10,874 nucleotides of DNA, taken from the NCBI GenBank assembly GCA_026397495.1, contig JAPLUS010000099.1, positions 1-10,874 of the forward strand. The letters are read 5' to 3'. A model generated the notes under the pieces. That model was given only the letters and a program-made list of their open reading frames with translations, was not told where the DNA came from and made no database searches. The DNA is from Candidatus Zixiibacteriota bacterium. Lineage in GTDB: Bacteria > Zixibacteria > MSB-5A5 > GN15 > PGXB01. Positions 1 through 7,121 of this stretch are shown one piece after another (the first letter of the stretch is position 1; each line of letters opens with the position of its first letter). The translations under genes and the position numbers were made by a program.

Positions 1-273
1 ACAATAGACAATATCCGGATTTTTACTTAATATAAGATTTCGGAGAAAGGCCTGAGCCGAATCATGAAAGGGTTCCCCTTTTTCCGGGCAGTCGATACCC
101 AGCAGACGAAGCCGGTCGCCACCGGTCAATTCAATAGTGTCGCCATCAATTATTCTGACCACCTTAAATCTGTCCCGAGGTGATTTGTCGTAACCTATCT
201 CTGAAACAAAACGAATAAGAAGAAGGAGGACGACGAAGGTGGGTATTAAATATCGTTTCTTGGGTATCCTCAT
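1..273 (-). CDS. Staphylococcal-nuclease-like (thermonuclease family) protein, C-terminus cut by window edge
   Basis: I read 91 codons from an ATG at 271-273 to the left edge with no stop. Residues 9-20 are hydrophobic and follow a basic start (MRIPKKRY), so this is a signal peptide or membrane anchor. From about residue 37 the sequence matches the start of the SNase fold: DGDT (43-46), then RLLGIDCPE (56-64). By comparison with S. aureus nuclease RLLLVDTPE, this supplies the catalytic Arg (R56), the calcium-ligand Asp residues (D45, D61) and the general-base Glu (E64). The second catalytic Arg would lie beyond the edge. Such enzymes cleave DNA and RNA with calcium; with this N-terminus it probably acts in the envelope or outside the cell. 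A stop codon just upstream in frame (about 280-282) makes 273 the first usable ATG, although no good ribosome binding site is visible. Family assignment is strong; activity is inferred from half the domain. Confidence 0.85.
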   Translation of the reverse strand, partial: MRIPKKRYLIPTFVVLLLLIRFVSEIGYDKSPRDRFKVVRIIDGDTIELTGGDRLRLLGIDCPEKGEPFHDSAQAFLRNLILSKNPDIVYC

Positions 274-371
274 AATTGCCTATGGCAAAAGATGAAAGAA
301 TTATCCAAAAAATCAAATCATTTTCTAATAAATTTAAATTTCTAAGGCCGGCTGCCGGCAGGATATTCCAT

Positions 372-400
372 TTGACAAGGGCAGATTAATTGACTTTAAT
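372..400 (+). promoter_or_regulatory. Sigma70-like promoter for the site-2 protease gene
   Basis: TTGACA at 372-377 matches the -35 consensus exactly. After a 17-nt spacer, TTTAAT at 395-400 matches five of six -10 positions. Transcription would start near 407, giving a leader of roughly 57 nt before the GTG at 464. It faces the right way for the protease gene and is the best promoter match in the window. The call rests on consensus only, and the host's sigma preferences are unknown. Confidence 0.5.
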
Positions 401-403
401 CTG
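382..403. repeat. Inverted repeat overlapping promoter spacer and -10 box (possible operator)
   Basis: CAGATTAA (382-389) and TTAATCTG (396-403) are perfect 8-bp inverted arms around the 6-nt centre TTGACT. The repeat covers the second half of the promoter spacer and all of the proposed -10 hexamer, a typical position for a repressor operator. No T-tract follows, so it is not an intrinsic terminator. No regulator gene adjoins it, and the AT-rich arms could arise by chance. Confidence 0.35.
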
Positions 404-463
404 TCAAGAAAAAGTGAGGGGAATAAATCCTAAGAGGATATCCCGATCCATGAGGAATTAATT

Positions 464-1522
464 GTGAAGAATCCGGAATTGATTTCACGTTCCATTTACT
501 ATCAGCTGGTTGATCTTTTCGATATATCTGCCATTTATTATCACGATGGGCGACTGATTCTTCGTGCCCGCCCCCATTTCGGTAAATCCGAAGCCATTAC
601 TTTGATGCATAGAAGATTGAAATCTTCCGGCTTTGAAGCCACTGTCAGGGAAGATAATAACGAGCTACTCATTGGTATAAAGGAAATCCCCATCAGGAAG
701 GTGCCGATATTGAATATTATCCTTTTTGTGGCTACTCTGACAACCATGTTTTTTGCCCCGGCTCTTCTTACCTTCAAGCTCGATTTTCTTCGTCAGCCGG
801 GAGCCATTGCCGAACGAATTGAATTTACCATCGCTCTTATGGCCATTCTTCTTTTTCACGAATTTGGACATTATATAGTCGGACGGCGGCGTGGGGTGTT
901 GATGTCGCTTCCCTATTTCATTCCGGCCCCTAATATTGTGGGCACTTTCGGCGCCGTCATAAAATCACGCTCGCCCTTTACCAATCGCCGTGATTTAATT
1001 GAGGTAGGCGCCGCCGGCCCTATTGCCGGTTTTGTCATCTCGCTGATTGCTTTATCCATCGGTTTATATCATTCCCATATTGTCGCCACCGGCGCCGAAA
1101 GCGGAATGATGTTGGGAGATTCTCTACTCATTAAGTTTCTCTCCCGGATTATCATTGGACCAATACCGGAAGGTTATGATTATCTGCTCTCGCCGGCCGC
1201 CTTTGCCGGCTGGGTGGGGCTATTAGTAACAATGATTAATCTTCTACCCTTGGGACAGCTTGATGGCGGCCATATCGCCTATGGACTAATGGGACGGCAA
1301 CAGCATCACCTTAGCAAGTTTTTTATTGCCGTCATGGCGGCTATGGGTTTTTGGTGGCCCGGTTGGTGGTTTTTTGGAGTCTTGGTATTTCTTTTTGGGA
1401 TAAAACATCCGCCAACTTTCAATGATGCCCTTCGTCCCTCACGGAGGGCCTATCTATTGGGGTTTCTGGCTATTACAATTTTTGTGATTAGTTTTATTCC
1501 GGCGCCATTCAAATTTGATTGA
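464..1522 (+). CDS. Site-2-protease family (M50) intramembrane zinc metalloprotease
   Basis: This 352-residue protein carries both hallmarks of the S2P/M50 family. The zinc motif HEFGH is at 132-136, at the end of a hydrophobic segment. The second motif, NLLPLGQLDGGH, is at 259-270, with D267 as the third zinc ligand. Several hydrophobic segments (about 84-104, 118-134, 183-203, 245-265, 286-311, 330-347) indicate a polytopic inner-membrane enzyme. Residues 1-75 form a soluble, charged N-terminal domain before the first membrane segment. I see no PDZ insertion as in RseP, so it resembles the EGY-like or archaeal-like branch. Family members cut membrane-bound substrates such as anti-sigma factors; no substrate can be named here. 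The start is GTG at 464, supported by GAGGA at 452-456 seven nt upstream. The 3' end overlaps the convergent HD-GYP gene by 14 nt. Confidence 0.92.
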   Translation: MKNPELISRSIYYQLVDLFDISAIYYHDGRLILRARPHFGKSEAITLMHRRLKSSGFEATVREDNNELLIGIKEIPIRKVPILNIILFVATLTTMFFAPALLTFKLDFLRQPGAIAERIEFTIALMAILLFHEFGHYIVGRRRGVLMSLPYFIPAPNIVGTFGAVIKSRSPFTNRRDLIEVGAAGPIAGFVISLIALSIGLYHSHIVATGAESGMMLGDSLLIKFLSRIIIGPIPEGYDYLLSPAAFAGWVGLLVTMINLLPLGQLDGGHIAYGLMGRQQHHLSKFFIAVMAAMGFWWPGWWFFGVLVFLFGIKHPPTFNDALRPSRRAYLLGFLAITIFVISFIPAPFKFD

Positions 1523-2993
1523 GCATGCCAACATTTAAGCCTGTTTTCCCATAAATTACATTGCTATTGATGAGCCCTTCATTGTAGGCCTCCATAAAGT
1601 AATCAACAATTACTGGGTCAAACTGACTGCCGCGGTATTTAATGAGTTCATCCAGAGCCTCTTTGGTATCGCGGCCGGGACGGTAGGGACGATCCGATAG
1701 AATGGCGTCAAAGGTGTCAACTACCGCCAGTAGTCGCCCCTCGATTGGAATATCTTCCCCTTTAAGACCATAGGGATAACCGGTGCCATCGTACTTTTCA
1801 TGATGAGCAATGATGTATGGCATCACCTCTTCAAGAAAAGGAACACCGGCGAGAATTTTTAAACCCAACTCAGGATGTTTTTTCATAATGTTCCGTTCAT
1901 ATTCTGTCAGTTGCCCCGGCTTATTTAAAATCGAATCGGGGACGCCAATCTTCCCAATATCGTGAAGAACACATCCGGCCTTCAGTTGCGCCAGCCGAGC
2001 GCTACTCCACCCCATCTTGCGGACAATTATACGGGCGATGCGGAAAACACGATCGGTATGCCCGGCCGTATATCGATCGCGCGCTTCAATGGCATTGGCC
2101 AGCGATTTAATGGTTTGCAGATATGCCCTCTGGAGGTTTCTATCCTGATAATTGCTCTCCACAGCCGAGGCCGCCGCCGACGCCAAAAGCGAGATCAGGC
2201 GAATTTGACCGGCGGCGATATGATTAAACCTATCCGTATAAACAAGCGTCAGCAGACCTATTGGATCCCCTCTGGAGACAAGCGGAAAAGCCACATAGGA
2301 ACGTCTGTGCAAAGCACCATTTATTTCGAATTCCTCATTATAAATTCCGCATTGCCCCTTTTCAAAATCGACCGGACATTTTGATATATCTCCCCTCAAA
2401 AAGGAGTTGAAGGAATCATCGGTATCCATGTTTGATTGAGCCTGAAGATTATATTCCCCATTCTTGCGATCCAGAAGAAGAATTGCCGCGGAGACGGCCG
2501 GCAGAACTTTCACGGCTGAATCAACAACGAGATTTAAAAGCGGCTGAAGTTTAATACCCTTATTGATGGCATCAGTAACGTGCATTAATTCCATCTGACT
2601 GCGTAATTCCACATTTTCCCGCTTAACCTGCTGCAGTTCCAGCCCGCGCCGAATAGTAGATTTTAGGTCTTCGAGTTTAAATGGTTTTATAAGGTAATCA
2701 TATCCTCCCTTTTTAAGGACCGAAATAGCGGTCTTAACAGTGGGATAGCCGGTCATCAGGATAACAACCGCATCGGGGTGACTCGCCAGTGTCCTTTCGA
2801 GAATCTGTACTCCCGAATAATCTTTCATCACCAGATCAGTCAGGACAAGATCAATATTATTATCCCCTATGAATTCCGCGGCTTTTTCCGGCTCTGTAAA
2901 TTTGTAAACCGTATAGTCAGGAAATTCATCAAGAGCTTCTTTAATTATATTGCAAATATATTGTTCGTCATCTATGACGGCAATATTCTTCAT
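1509..2993 (-). CDS. Response regulator with receiver, GAF-like and HD-GYP domains (likely c-di-GMP phosphodiesterase)
   Basis: The protein has 494 residues. Residues 1-118 are a receiver domain: acidic pair D8/D9, phosphoacceptor D53 in VLTDLVM, T81 and K103 (IKPF). A helical linker (about 110-140) leads to a GAF-like region (about 141-280). Residues 290-475 are a complete HD-GYP domain: GHTDRV (311-316), HDIGKIGVPD (344-353), H373, HHEKYDGTGYP (397-407) and D426. All metal ligands and the GYP loop appear intact, so hydrolysis of cyclic di-GMP is expected, controlled by phosphorylation and perhaps by a ligand or protein bound to the GAF-like domain. No DNA-binding domain is visible. The partner histidine kinase is not in this window. 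The ATG at 2991-2993 is preceded by AAGG nine nt upstream. It lies 157 nt downstream of lipA on the same strand and converges on the protease gene. Confidence 0.93.
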   Translation of the reverse strand: MKNIAVIDDEQYICNIIKEALDEFPDYTVYKFTEPEKAAEFIGDNNIDLVLTDLVMKDYSGVQILERTLASHPDAVVILMTGYPTVKTAISVLKKGGYDYLIKPFKLEDLKSTIRRGLELQQVKRENVELRSQMELMHVTDAINKGIKLQPLLNLVVDSAVKVLPAVSAAILLLDRKNGEYNLQAQSNMDTDDSFNSFLRGDISKCPVDFEKGQCGIYNEEFEINGALHRRSYVAFPLVSRGDPIGLLTLVYTDRFNHIAAGQIRLISLLASAAASAVESNYQDRNLQRAYLQTIKSLANAIEARDRYTAGHTDRVFRIARIIVRKMGWSSARLAQLKAGCVLHDIGKIGVPDSILNKPGQLTEYERNIMKKHPELGLKILAGVPFLEEVMPYIIAHHEKYDGTGYPYGLKGEDIPIEGRLLAVVDTFDAILSDRPYRPGRDTKEALDELIKYRGSQFDPVIVDYFMEAYNEGLINSNVIYGKTGLNVGMLNQI

Positions 2994-3150
2994 TACACTC
3001 TGCCTTCTGGTTTGCTCTGGTTGAAGGGCCGCTTAAAGATGGTTCCCACTCTTCATACTTCTCATATCGGTAGAAAAGAGTCTCCCCACAGAGTCCTCTG
3101 TCCAAATGTATTAAAATTGGCCTGCTTATGGGATATTTCCTACTGGAGTT
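2994..3150. other. 157-nt gap between lipA and the HD-GYP regulator
   Basis: No gene is visible here. On the minus strand it holds the Shine-Dalgarno AAGG of the HD-GYP gene (3003-3006). It also has a quasi-palindrome, ACAGAG-TC-CTCTGT, at 3088-3101. That repeat has no T-tract and a two-base centre, so it is not a convincing terminator; a binding site is possible. I found no clear promoter, so whether the regulator is co-transcribed with lipA is open. Confidence 0.4.
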
Positions 3151-4020
3151 TCAAGATTGAAACTGTTCCTGCGCGTGATACGAGGAACGCACGAGGGGAG
3201 CGGAGAAAACGGATTTTATTCCGCAATTTTCCGCAGCAGCGGCAAGATGCTTAAACTCCTCCGGATGATAATACTTAATCACCGGGTGATGGTTCTTTGA
3301 CGGAGCGAGATATTGTCCAATGGTTAGATATTCCACCCCGGCTCTCTGAATATCCTGGAAAACTTGCTCTAATTCAGCAATTGATTCTCCCAATCCCACC
3401 ATAAGTCCCGATTTTACCGCCATCCGACCCGTTTCCGCGGCCATTTTTAGAATATCCAGCGAACGGTGGTAATTTGCCTGAGGTCGGACCATAGCATAGA
3501 GACGCGGGACCGTTTCCACATTATGATTAAAAATGTCCGGATTAGTATTTAGGACAACATTCAGATCTTTATGGCATCCCATAAAGTCCGGAGTGAGAAT
3601 TTCTATGGTTATATTTTCTCGCGATGCACGTATCGCCGCCACCACTTTTGCGAACTGCAAAGCTCCTCCATCAGCAAGATCATCTCTGGTAACAGAGGTG
3701 ATGACGGCATGTCTTAAGCCAAGCAATTCCACCGCTCGGGCAATATGGGCCGGTTCATTCTCATCCAATGAAGCAATATCTCCATGAGTTACATTACAGA
3801 ATTGGCAGTGGCGGGTGCAGTTTGGTCCCATAATTAAAAAAGTCGCCGTACCGCGCGAGAAACAATCCCCACGATTGGGACAATTGGCCTCCTGACAAAC
3901 GGTATTTAATTTATATTTCTTAAGAATAGATTGCACTTCCAGATATTTACCATTTCCGCATGCCTTCACTTTAAGCCACGGAGGCTTTACCAGGCCGGAT
4001 GGGACAGATAGTTTTTCCAT
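3151..4020 (-). CDS. lipA: Lipoyl synthase (radical SAM, two 4Fe-4S clusters)
   Basis: LipA inserts two sulfur atoms into the octanoyl group carried on lipoyl domains of 2-oxoacid dehydrogenases and the glycine cleavage H protein; it is cytoplasmic. Counting from the ATG at 4018-4020 (289 residues), both cluster motifs are present. The auxiliary cluster cysteines are C42, C47 and C53 (CQEANCPNRGDC). The radical SAM motif is CTRHCQFC, C68-C75. The family signatures GTATFLIMG and, near the C-terminus, RSSYHA are intact; the latter supplies the serine ligand to the auxiliary cluster. Length is normal for the family. A TTG at 4030-4032 would add four residues. I prefer the ATG because GGA sits just upstream of it and KPPWLKVK then falls at the usual distance from the start. 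No lipB or lplA adjoins it. It diverges from the secreted-protein gene. Confidence 0.96.
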   Translation of the reverse strand: MEKLSVPSGLVKPPWLKVKACGNGKYLEVQSILKKYKLNTVCQEANCPNRGDCFSRGTATFLIMGPNCTRHCQFCNVTHGDIASLDENEPAHIARAVELLGLRHAVITSVTRDDLADGGALQFAKVVAAIRASRENITIEILTPDFMGCHKDLNVVLNTNPDIFNHNVETVPRLYAMVRPQANYHRSLDILKMAAETGRMAVKSGLMVGLGESIAELEQVFQDIQRAGVEYLTIGQYLAPSKNHHPVIKYYHPEEFKHLAAAAENCGIKSVFSAPLVRSSYHAQEQFQS

Positions 4021-4157
4021 AAAATTGTCCAAAAATTAAACATCACATCTCAAATAGAAACAGATAACGAGTTCTCTTGGTTCCATTCCATTAAGTTATG
4101 CAAAATTCGCTCGATATCAAGAGAAAGAAGAAATATTTCTCAGGAGAGGAATCTTTA
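4021..4157. promoter_or_regulatory. Divergent intergenic region with a palindrome next to the Shine-Dalgarno
   Basis: This gap separates lipA (minus) from the dockerin-like protein gene (plus) and must hold promoters for both, but I see no strong -35/-10 pair on either strand. A perfect 12-bp palindrome, AGAAATATTTCT (4129-4140), ends one base before the Shine-Dalgarno AGGAGAGG (4142-4149) of the plus-strand gene. That sequence is strong and lies eight nt before the ATG at 4158. It decides the start against the in-frame ATG at 4098, which has no such site. Confidence 0.45.
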
Positions 4158-6302
4158 ATGCCAAAAAATGCCTCCTATGTCCTGTTATTTTTTGTGTTGC
4201 TGATATCCTCGGCATCGGGACGCCCGCTTAAGAGCGGAACGGCCCTTAAATTATCGACCGAACCATCTCTGCGTGAACTAACTATTGCACCTCACTTTGC
4301 CGCCGCCGAGGCCTGCACTGTCCGACATGACAAGGGAATGATTTACCAGATTGATAATTATTTCACCGGAGGCGAATTATACAAAGCTTACCAGGACCCC
4401 TCCAAGGCTTGTTCCGGAGCTTATCCTTTTTCGGTCGAGGAAGTGGATATGATTTTCCATTTTGCCCAGATATGCACTCTATTTGTATCGGTCGATGTCG
4501 AGTCAGCAGATTTAACGACACCCTCTTGCCCCCAGCCCGGCGCCTTGCTGTCAATCTCAACCGAATATATGTATGCACTCCCGGATACCGGTTTTTATCT
4601 ATTGGCTGTACCTCTGGATTCCACCCTCATTATTAATTCTCCTTACTTTGTGGGATTCTATATTTCCAATTTGATTGATGCTTCCACGGGGGTAGGATTA
4701 ATTTCCGATGACACTCCGGTTCAATGCGTCAATTATAATATCTGGGATAATTCTATCGGTTATATTGATATGACCAATAACGATTATTACAATTTCCCCG
4801 GACGGTTACTTCTTTACTCGGTGGGCACTACCGGTGGAAGTGGCCCGACGCCCCCCGCACCATCGATAACGCTCCTAAAACCAAGTATTAATGAGGCGAT
4901 CTCCGGGCCGGCCGTTCTTTGGGCTTCGGAAACATCCGGCAGCCCCATAATCGAGTACGTAATATTTAATTACCGGAGCAATAGTGGAAGCTGGATTGAA
5001 ATTGGCCGCGATAATGACGGCAATCGGGCTCTTCGAAACGGAGTCAATGAATCGGGAACCGGGGGAGGATATTCCCTTGCCTGGAATTATGGCGTTCTGG
5101 CCGAAGGGACTTACTGGGTAAAAGCCACGGTTTATGATACTCTGGGACGTTCCGCTGCGGATTCCCATCAGGTTTCCCTTGACCCAACGCCGCCCGATCT
5201 AATTATAACCAGCCCGATAAATATGGATACCATCTGCCTTCCTCTAAAAATAGAAGCCACTACGACAGATGAGAATATAACTCAAGTGCGGTTTGAAAGA
5301 AAAGCGGCTCCCCTAAACTACGGCGCCCCAGTGGTAACTCTGAATCAATCACTCTATGGGGACAATAACGGTAATCCGCACGACGGCAATCATGCCTCGG
5401 CAGGAGAATACGGCGATTATTACTGCGGCCCGGTGGCCGGGGCCCTGGCCATCAAATATTGGTATGATAAAGGATTTATTTATGGGATGCGGGAGGGTAG
5501 GAATCTTCTGCCAATTGATACGGTTGTCGAGCGCCTGGCGGCCAACATGCAGACGCGCGCCAATAAGGGAACCTATGATGATCTTTTTTATAGCGGCTTG
5601 CTCCAGTATACTCTGACTCATGGCAATGAATTGGATTTAGAGATATATCGTTATCCCCATTATGCTCTATTCCGCACTCTTCTGGAAGAAAGAGAACTGT
5701 TTCTGGTGTTGGCTCTTTCCGGCGCACCGGGTATTTATCTTGCCGCCGCCGGAGTTTCCGGATTAAGCGATTCACAGGGGCGCTATGCGATGACTGTTTC
5801 GGATCCCCTAACGGGAAATATTATAAGCGCCTATATGAAAAACAATGCCGGTATGGCACAGGTCTATTATGGTAACAGTTGGCATAATCTTGATATGATA
5901 ATCACAATAATGGGTTACTCCCATATGGTAAGTCGGGATTTAATCGGTATGGATACATCGGCGGCGGGAGGTTGGAACTGGGATTGGATTTCAGCAGATA
6001 TGATTCAGGATTCATTATATTTCTTAACGGCTACCGCGACTGACGCTACCAATCGCACCGGAACGGCAACCAATCTGATTCAATATGGATGTGCCTCCTT
6101 AAAGAAGGGAGATTACGATGGGGATGGGTTGGCCAATGTGGGAGACGTTCTCTATCTAATAAATTATATTTTTAAGAATGGCGCCACGCCCATGGGTGGC
6201 ATCGGGCGGGCGGACGCCAACTGCGACGGTGCAATTAATATCAGCGATGTGGTCTTTGCCATAAGATTTATTTATTCTCATGGACCGACTCCCTGTTATT
6301 AA
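4158..6302 (+). CDS. Secreted multidomain protein: beta-rich N-domain, Ig-like modules, nested C39/papain-like domain, dockerin-like C-terminus
   Basis: The 714-residue protein starts with a Sec signal peptide (MPKNASYVLLFFVLLISSASG). Residues about 40-220 form a beta-rich domain of unknown role. An Ig-like module spans about 236-341. A second begins near 344, is interrupted after strand VRFERKA (about 379), and seems to resume at DLIGMDTS (594-601) through about 644. The intervening region resembles a papain-fold C39-like domain: nucleophile-type YYCGPVAGALAIKYW (C423), and a later SDPLTG with D549. The position where relatives carry His (GHW before a hydrophobic strand) reads GIY here (I526). 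No Gln lies within ten residues before the Cys. It may therefore be an inactive, binding-only domain. Residues 650-713 contain two calcium-loop repeats with ligands D652/D654/D656/N660/D663 and D686/N688/D690/N694/D697, typical of type I dockerins. The gene appears monocistronic and ends in a strong terminator. Substrate and partner are unknown. Confidence 0.88.
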   Translation: MPKNASYVLLFFVLLISSASGRPLKSGTALKLSTEPSLRELTIAPHFAAAEACTVRHDKGMIYQIDNYFTGGELYKAYQDPSKACSGAYPFSVEEVDMIFHFAQICTLFVSVDVESADLTTPSCPQPGALLSISTEYMYALPDTGFYLLAVPLDSTLIINSPYFVGFYISNLIDASTGVGLISDDTPVQCVNYNIWDNSIGYIDMTNNDYYNFPGRLLLYSVGTTGGSGPTPPAPSITLLKPSINEAISGPAVLWASETSGSPIIEYVIFNYRSNSGSWIEIGRDNDGNRALRNGVNESGTGGGYSLAWNYGVLAEGTYWVKATVYDTLGRSAADSHQVSLDPTPPDLIITSPINMDTICLPLKIEATTTDENITQVRFERKAAPLNYGAPVVTLNQSLYGDNNGNPHDGNHASAGEYGDYYCGPVAGALAIKYWYDKGFIYGMREGRNLLPIDTVVERLAANMQTRANKGTYDDLFYSGLLQYTLTHGNELDLEIYRYPHYALFRTLLEERELFLVLALSGAPGIYLAAAGVSGLSDSQGRYAMTVSDPLTGNIISAYMKNNAGMAQVYYGNSWHNLDMIITIMGYSHMVSRDLIGMDTSAAGGWNWDWISADMIQDSLYFLTATATDATNRTGTATNLIQYGCASLKKGDYDGDGLANVGDVLYLINYIFKNGATPMGGIGRADANCDGAINISDVVFAIRFIYSHGPTPCY

Positions 6303-6646
6303 AAATAATGTGAATTAGGAAAAATCCGCCCCGCTACAATAATCGGTTGAAGCGAGGCGGGTTTTTTATTGCTTGCGGGCCGAGACGGCACGCCGAGCAA
6401 TTTCAGAATCGATGCCAGAAAGATAGTTCCGGCTCCATCGAGTAAAGCGATGATATTACTGATGACAAAACCCACAATACTTCCCAAAATGGGAATTACG
6501 GCTATAGAGATAAACCCTCCTCTTAAAAAAATTACCAGGTAAACAACCAGTTTGGCATATCGGGAACAACTGTCCTCCGTTAATAACAGGAGCAAAGGCG
6601 CAATCACTATCAATCCGGCGCCAAAAATGAAAAGCCAATTATGCAA
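6299..6646 (-). CDS. Possible small multi-spanning membrane protein, unknown function
   Basis: The frame encodes 115 residues that are hydrophobic over most of their length, with short charged turns (TEDSCSRYAK at 23-32; PSRPASNKKP at 87-96). I see three or four membrane-spanning segments, near 3-22, 32-54 and 56-86. I do not recognise the family. Weak points are a TTG start (6644-6646) directly after an in-frame stop and without a well-spaced ribosome binding site, and a 3' end that contains the terminator hairpin (residues 94-107). Its regular hydrophobic pattern argues for a real or recently decayed gene. An ATG at 6653-6655 (MKQVA then stop) is one base out of frame, so a frameshifted 5' end is conceivable. 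Confidence 0.4.
   Translation of the reverse strand: MHNWLFIFGAGLIVIAPLLLLLTEDSCSRYAKLVVYLVIFLRGGFISIAVIPILGSIVGFVISNIIALLDGAGTIFLASILKLLGVPSRPASNKKPASLQPIIVAGRIFPNSHYF
6326..6367 (+). terminator. Strong intrinsic terminator, probably bidirectional
   Basis: CCGCCCCGCT (6326-6335) pairs with AGCGAGGCGG (6351-6360) with one mismatch, around a 15-nt loop. A run of six T follows at 6362-6367. An A-run sits just before the left arm, so the mirror-image transcript would also end in U residues. It lies 23 nt after the stop of the secreted-protein gene. Confidence 0.85.
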
Positions 6647-6734
6647 CCTGTTTCATAAATAATGCGGAAAGCGGCAGTCGGCCTTATCAAAAGCGAGTAG
6701 AAGTGGATTGTACATCAACACCTTACGACAAATT

Positions 6735-6748
6735 CGGTGAATTCACCG
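6735..6748. repeat. Perfect 14-bp palindrome CGGTGAATTCACCG
   Basis: The site is fully self-complementary and lies 62 nt upstream of the possible small-peptide start at 6811. It has no loop and no T-tract, so it is better read as a possible protein-binding site than as an RNA hairpin. Chance cannot be excluded. Confidence 0.4.
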
Positions 6749-6810
6749 GACGGCACGGCTGTTGCTTAATAGCTTCGCAGGGAGAAAAATATATTTTAAA
6801 GAGGAACGGA

Positions 6811-6930
6811 ATGATATTCTATAAGGCAAAAAGACCATTTCAGATTAAATGGATATTAGCTGCCATAATCTTTGTGGCGACTCTTTGTATTACCTTCAAT
6901 GATCTCTACGGTTCCGGTTTTTCTTTCTAA
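6811..6930 (+). CDS. Possible 39-residue single-pass membrane peptide
   Basis: An ATG at 6811 is preceded by GAGGA (6801-6805), five nt away. The peptide has a basic start (residues 4-13, YKAKRPFQIK) and a hydrophobic segment (about 14-28, WILAAIIFVATLCIT), then a short polar tail and a TAA stop. It could be a small membrane protein or the surviving signal peptide of a decayed exported-protein gene. The frame stays open back to a GTG at 6703, but that start lacks a ribosome binding site and the extra residues look non-coding. I recognise no family. Confidence 0.35.
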   Translation: MIFYKAKRPFQIKWILAAIIFVATLCITFNDLYGSGFSF

Positions 6931-7121
6931 ACCGATTAAGGGCCTTCTGCAATATTGGTCATAGATTTTTCCCCACTTCATAAAAAATAGATTTTCCATA
7001 GTGCGGCAATTTGAATTTTCCCCTTTTACAAATAGCTTTCAGATTCTTCTAAATTCTGCCTATCTGCGGCTCTGGCGCGAGATGTCTGCTGTACCGATGA
7101 TGGGATGAGATTAACCGGGAA

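Noticed and set aside
348..360. GCCGGC-T-GCCGGC as a terminator or hairpin upstream of the nuclease gene
   Set aside because: Each hexamer is self-complementary but there is no T-tract, and it lies upstream, not downstream, of both neighbouring genes.
1962..2384. 140-codon plus-strand ORF opposite the HD-GYP gene
   Set aside because: It lies entirely antisense to a well-supported gene, its peptide has no domain-like pattern, and it is explained by the codon bias of the opposite strand.
2778..3254. 158-codon plus-strand ORF spanning the HD-GYP start and the end of lipA
   Set aside because: It overlaps two clear genes on the other strand and has an improbable composition and no ribosome binding site.
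4098..4157. ATG at 4098 as the start of the secreted protein
   Set aside because: It has no ribosome binding site and would put 20 polar residues before the signal peptide. ATG 4158 has AGGAGAGG at eight nt spacing.
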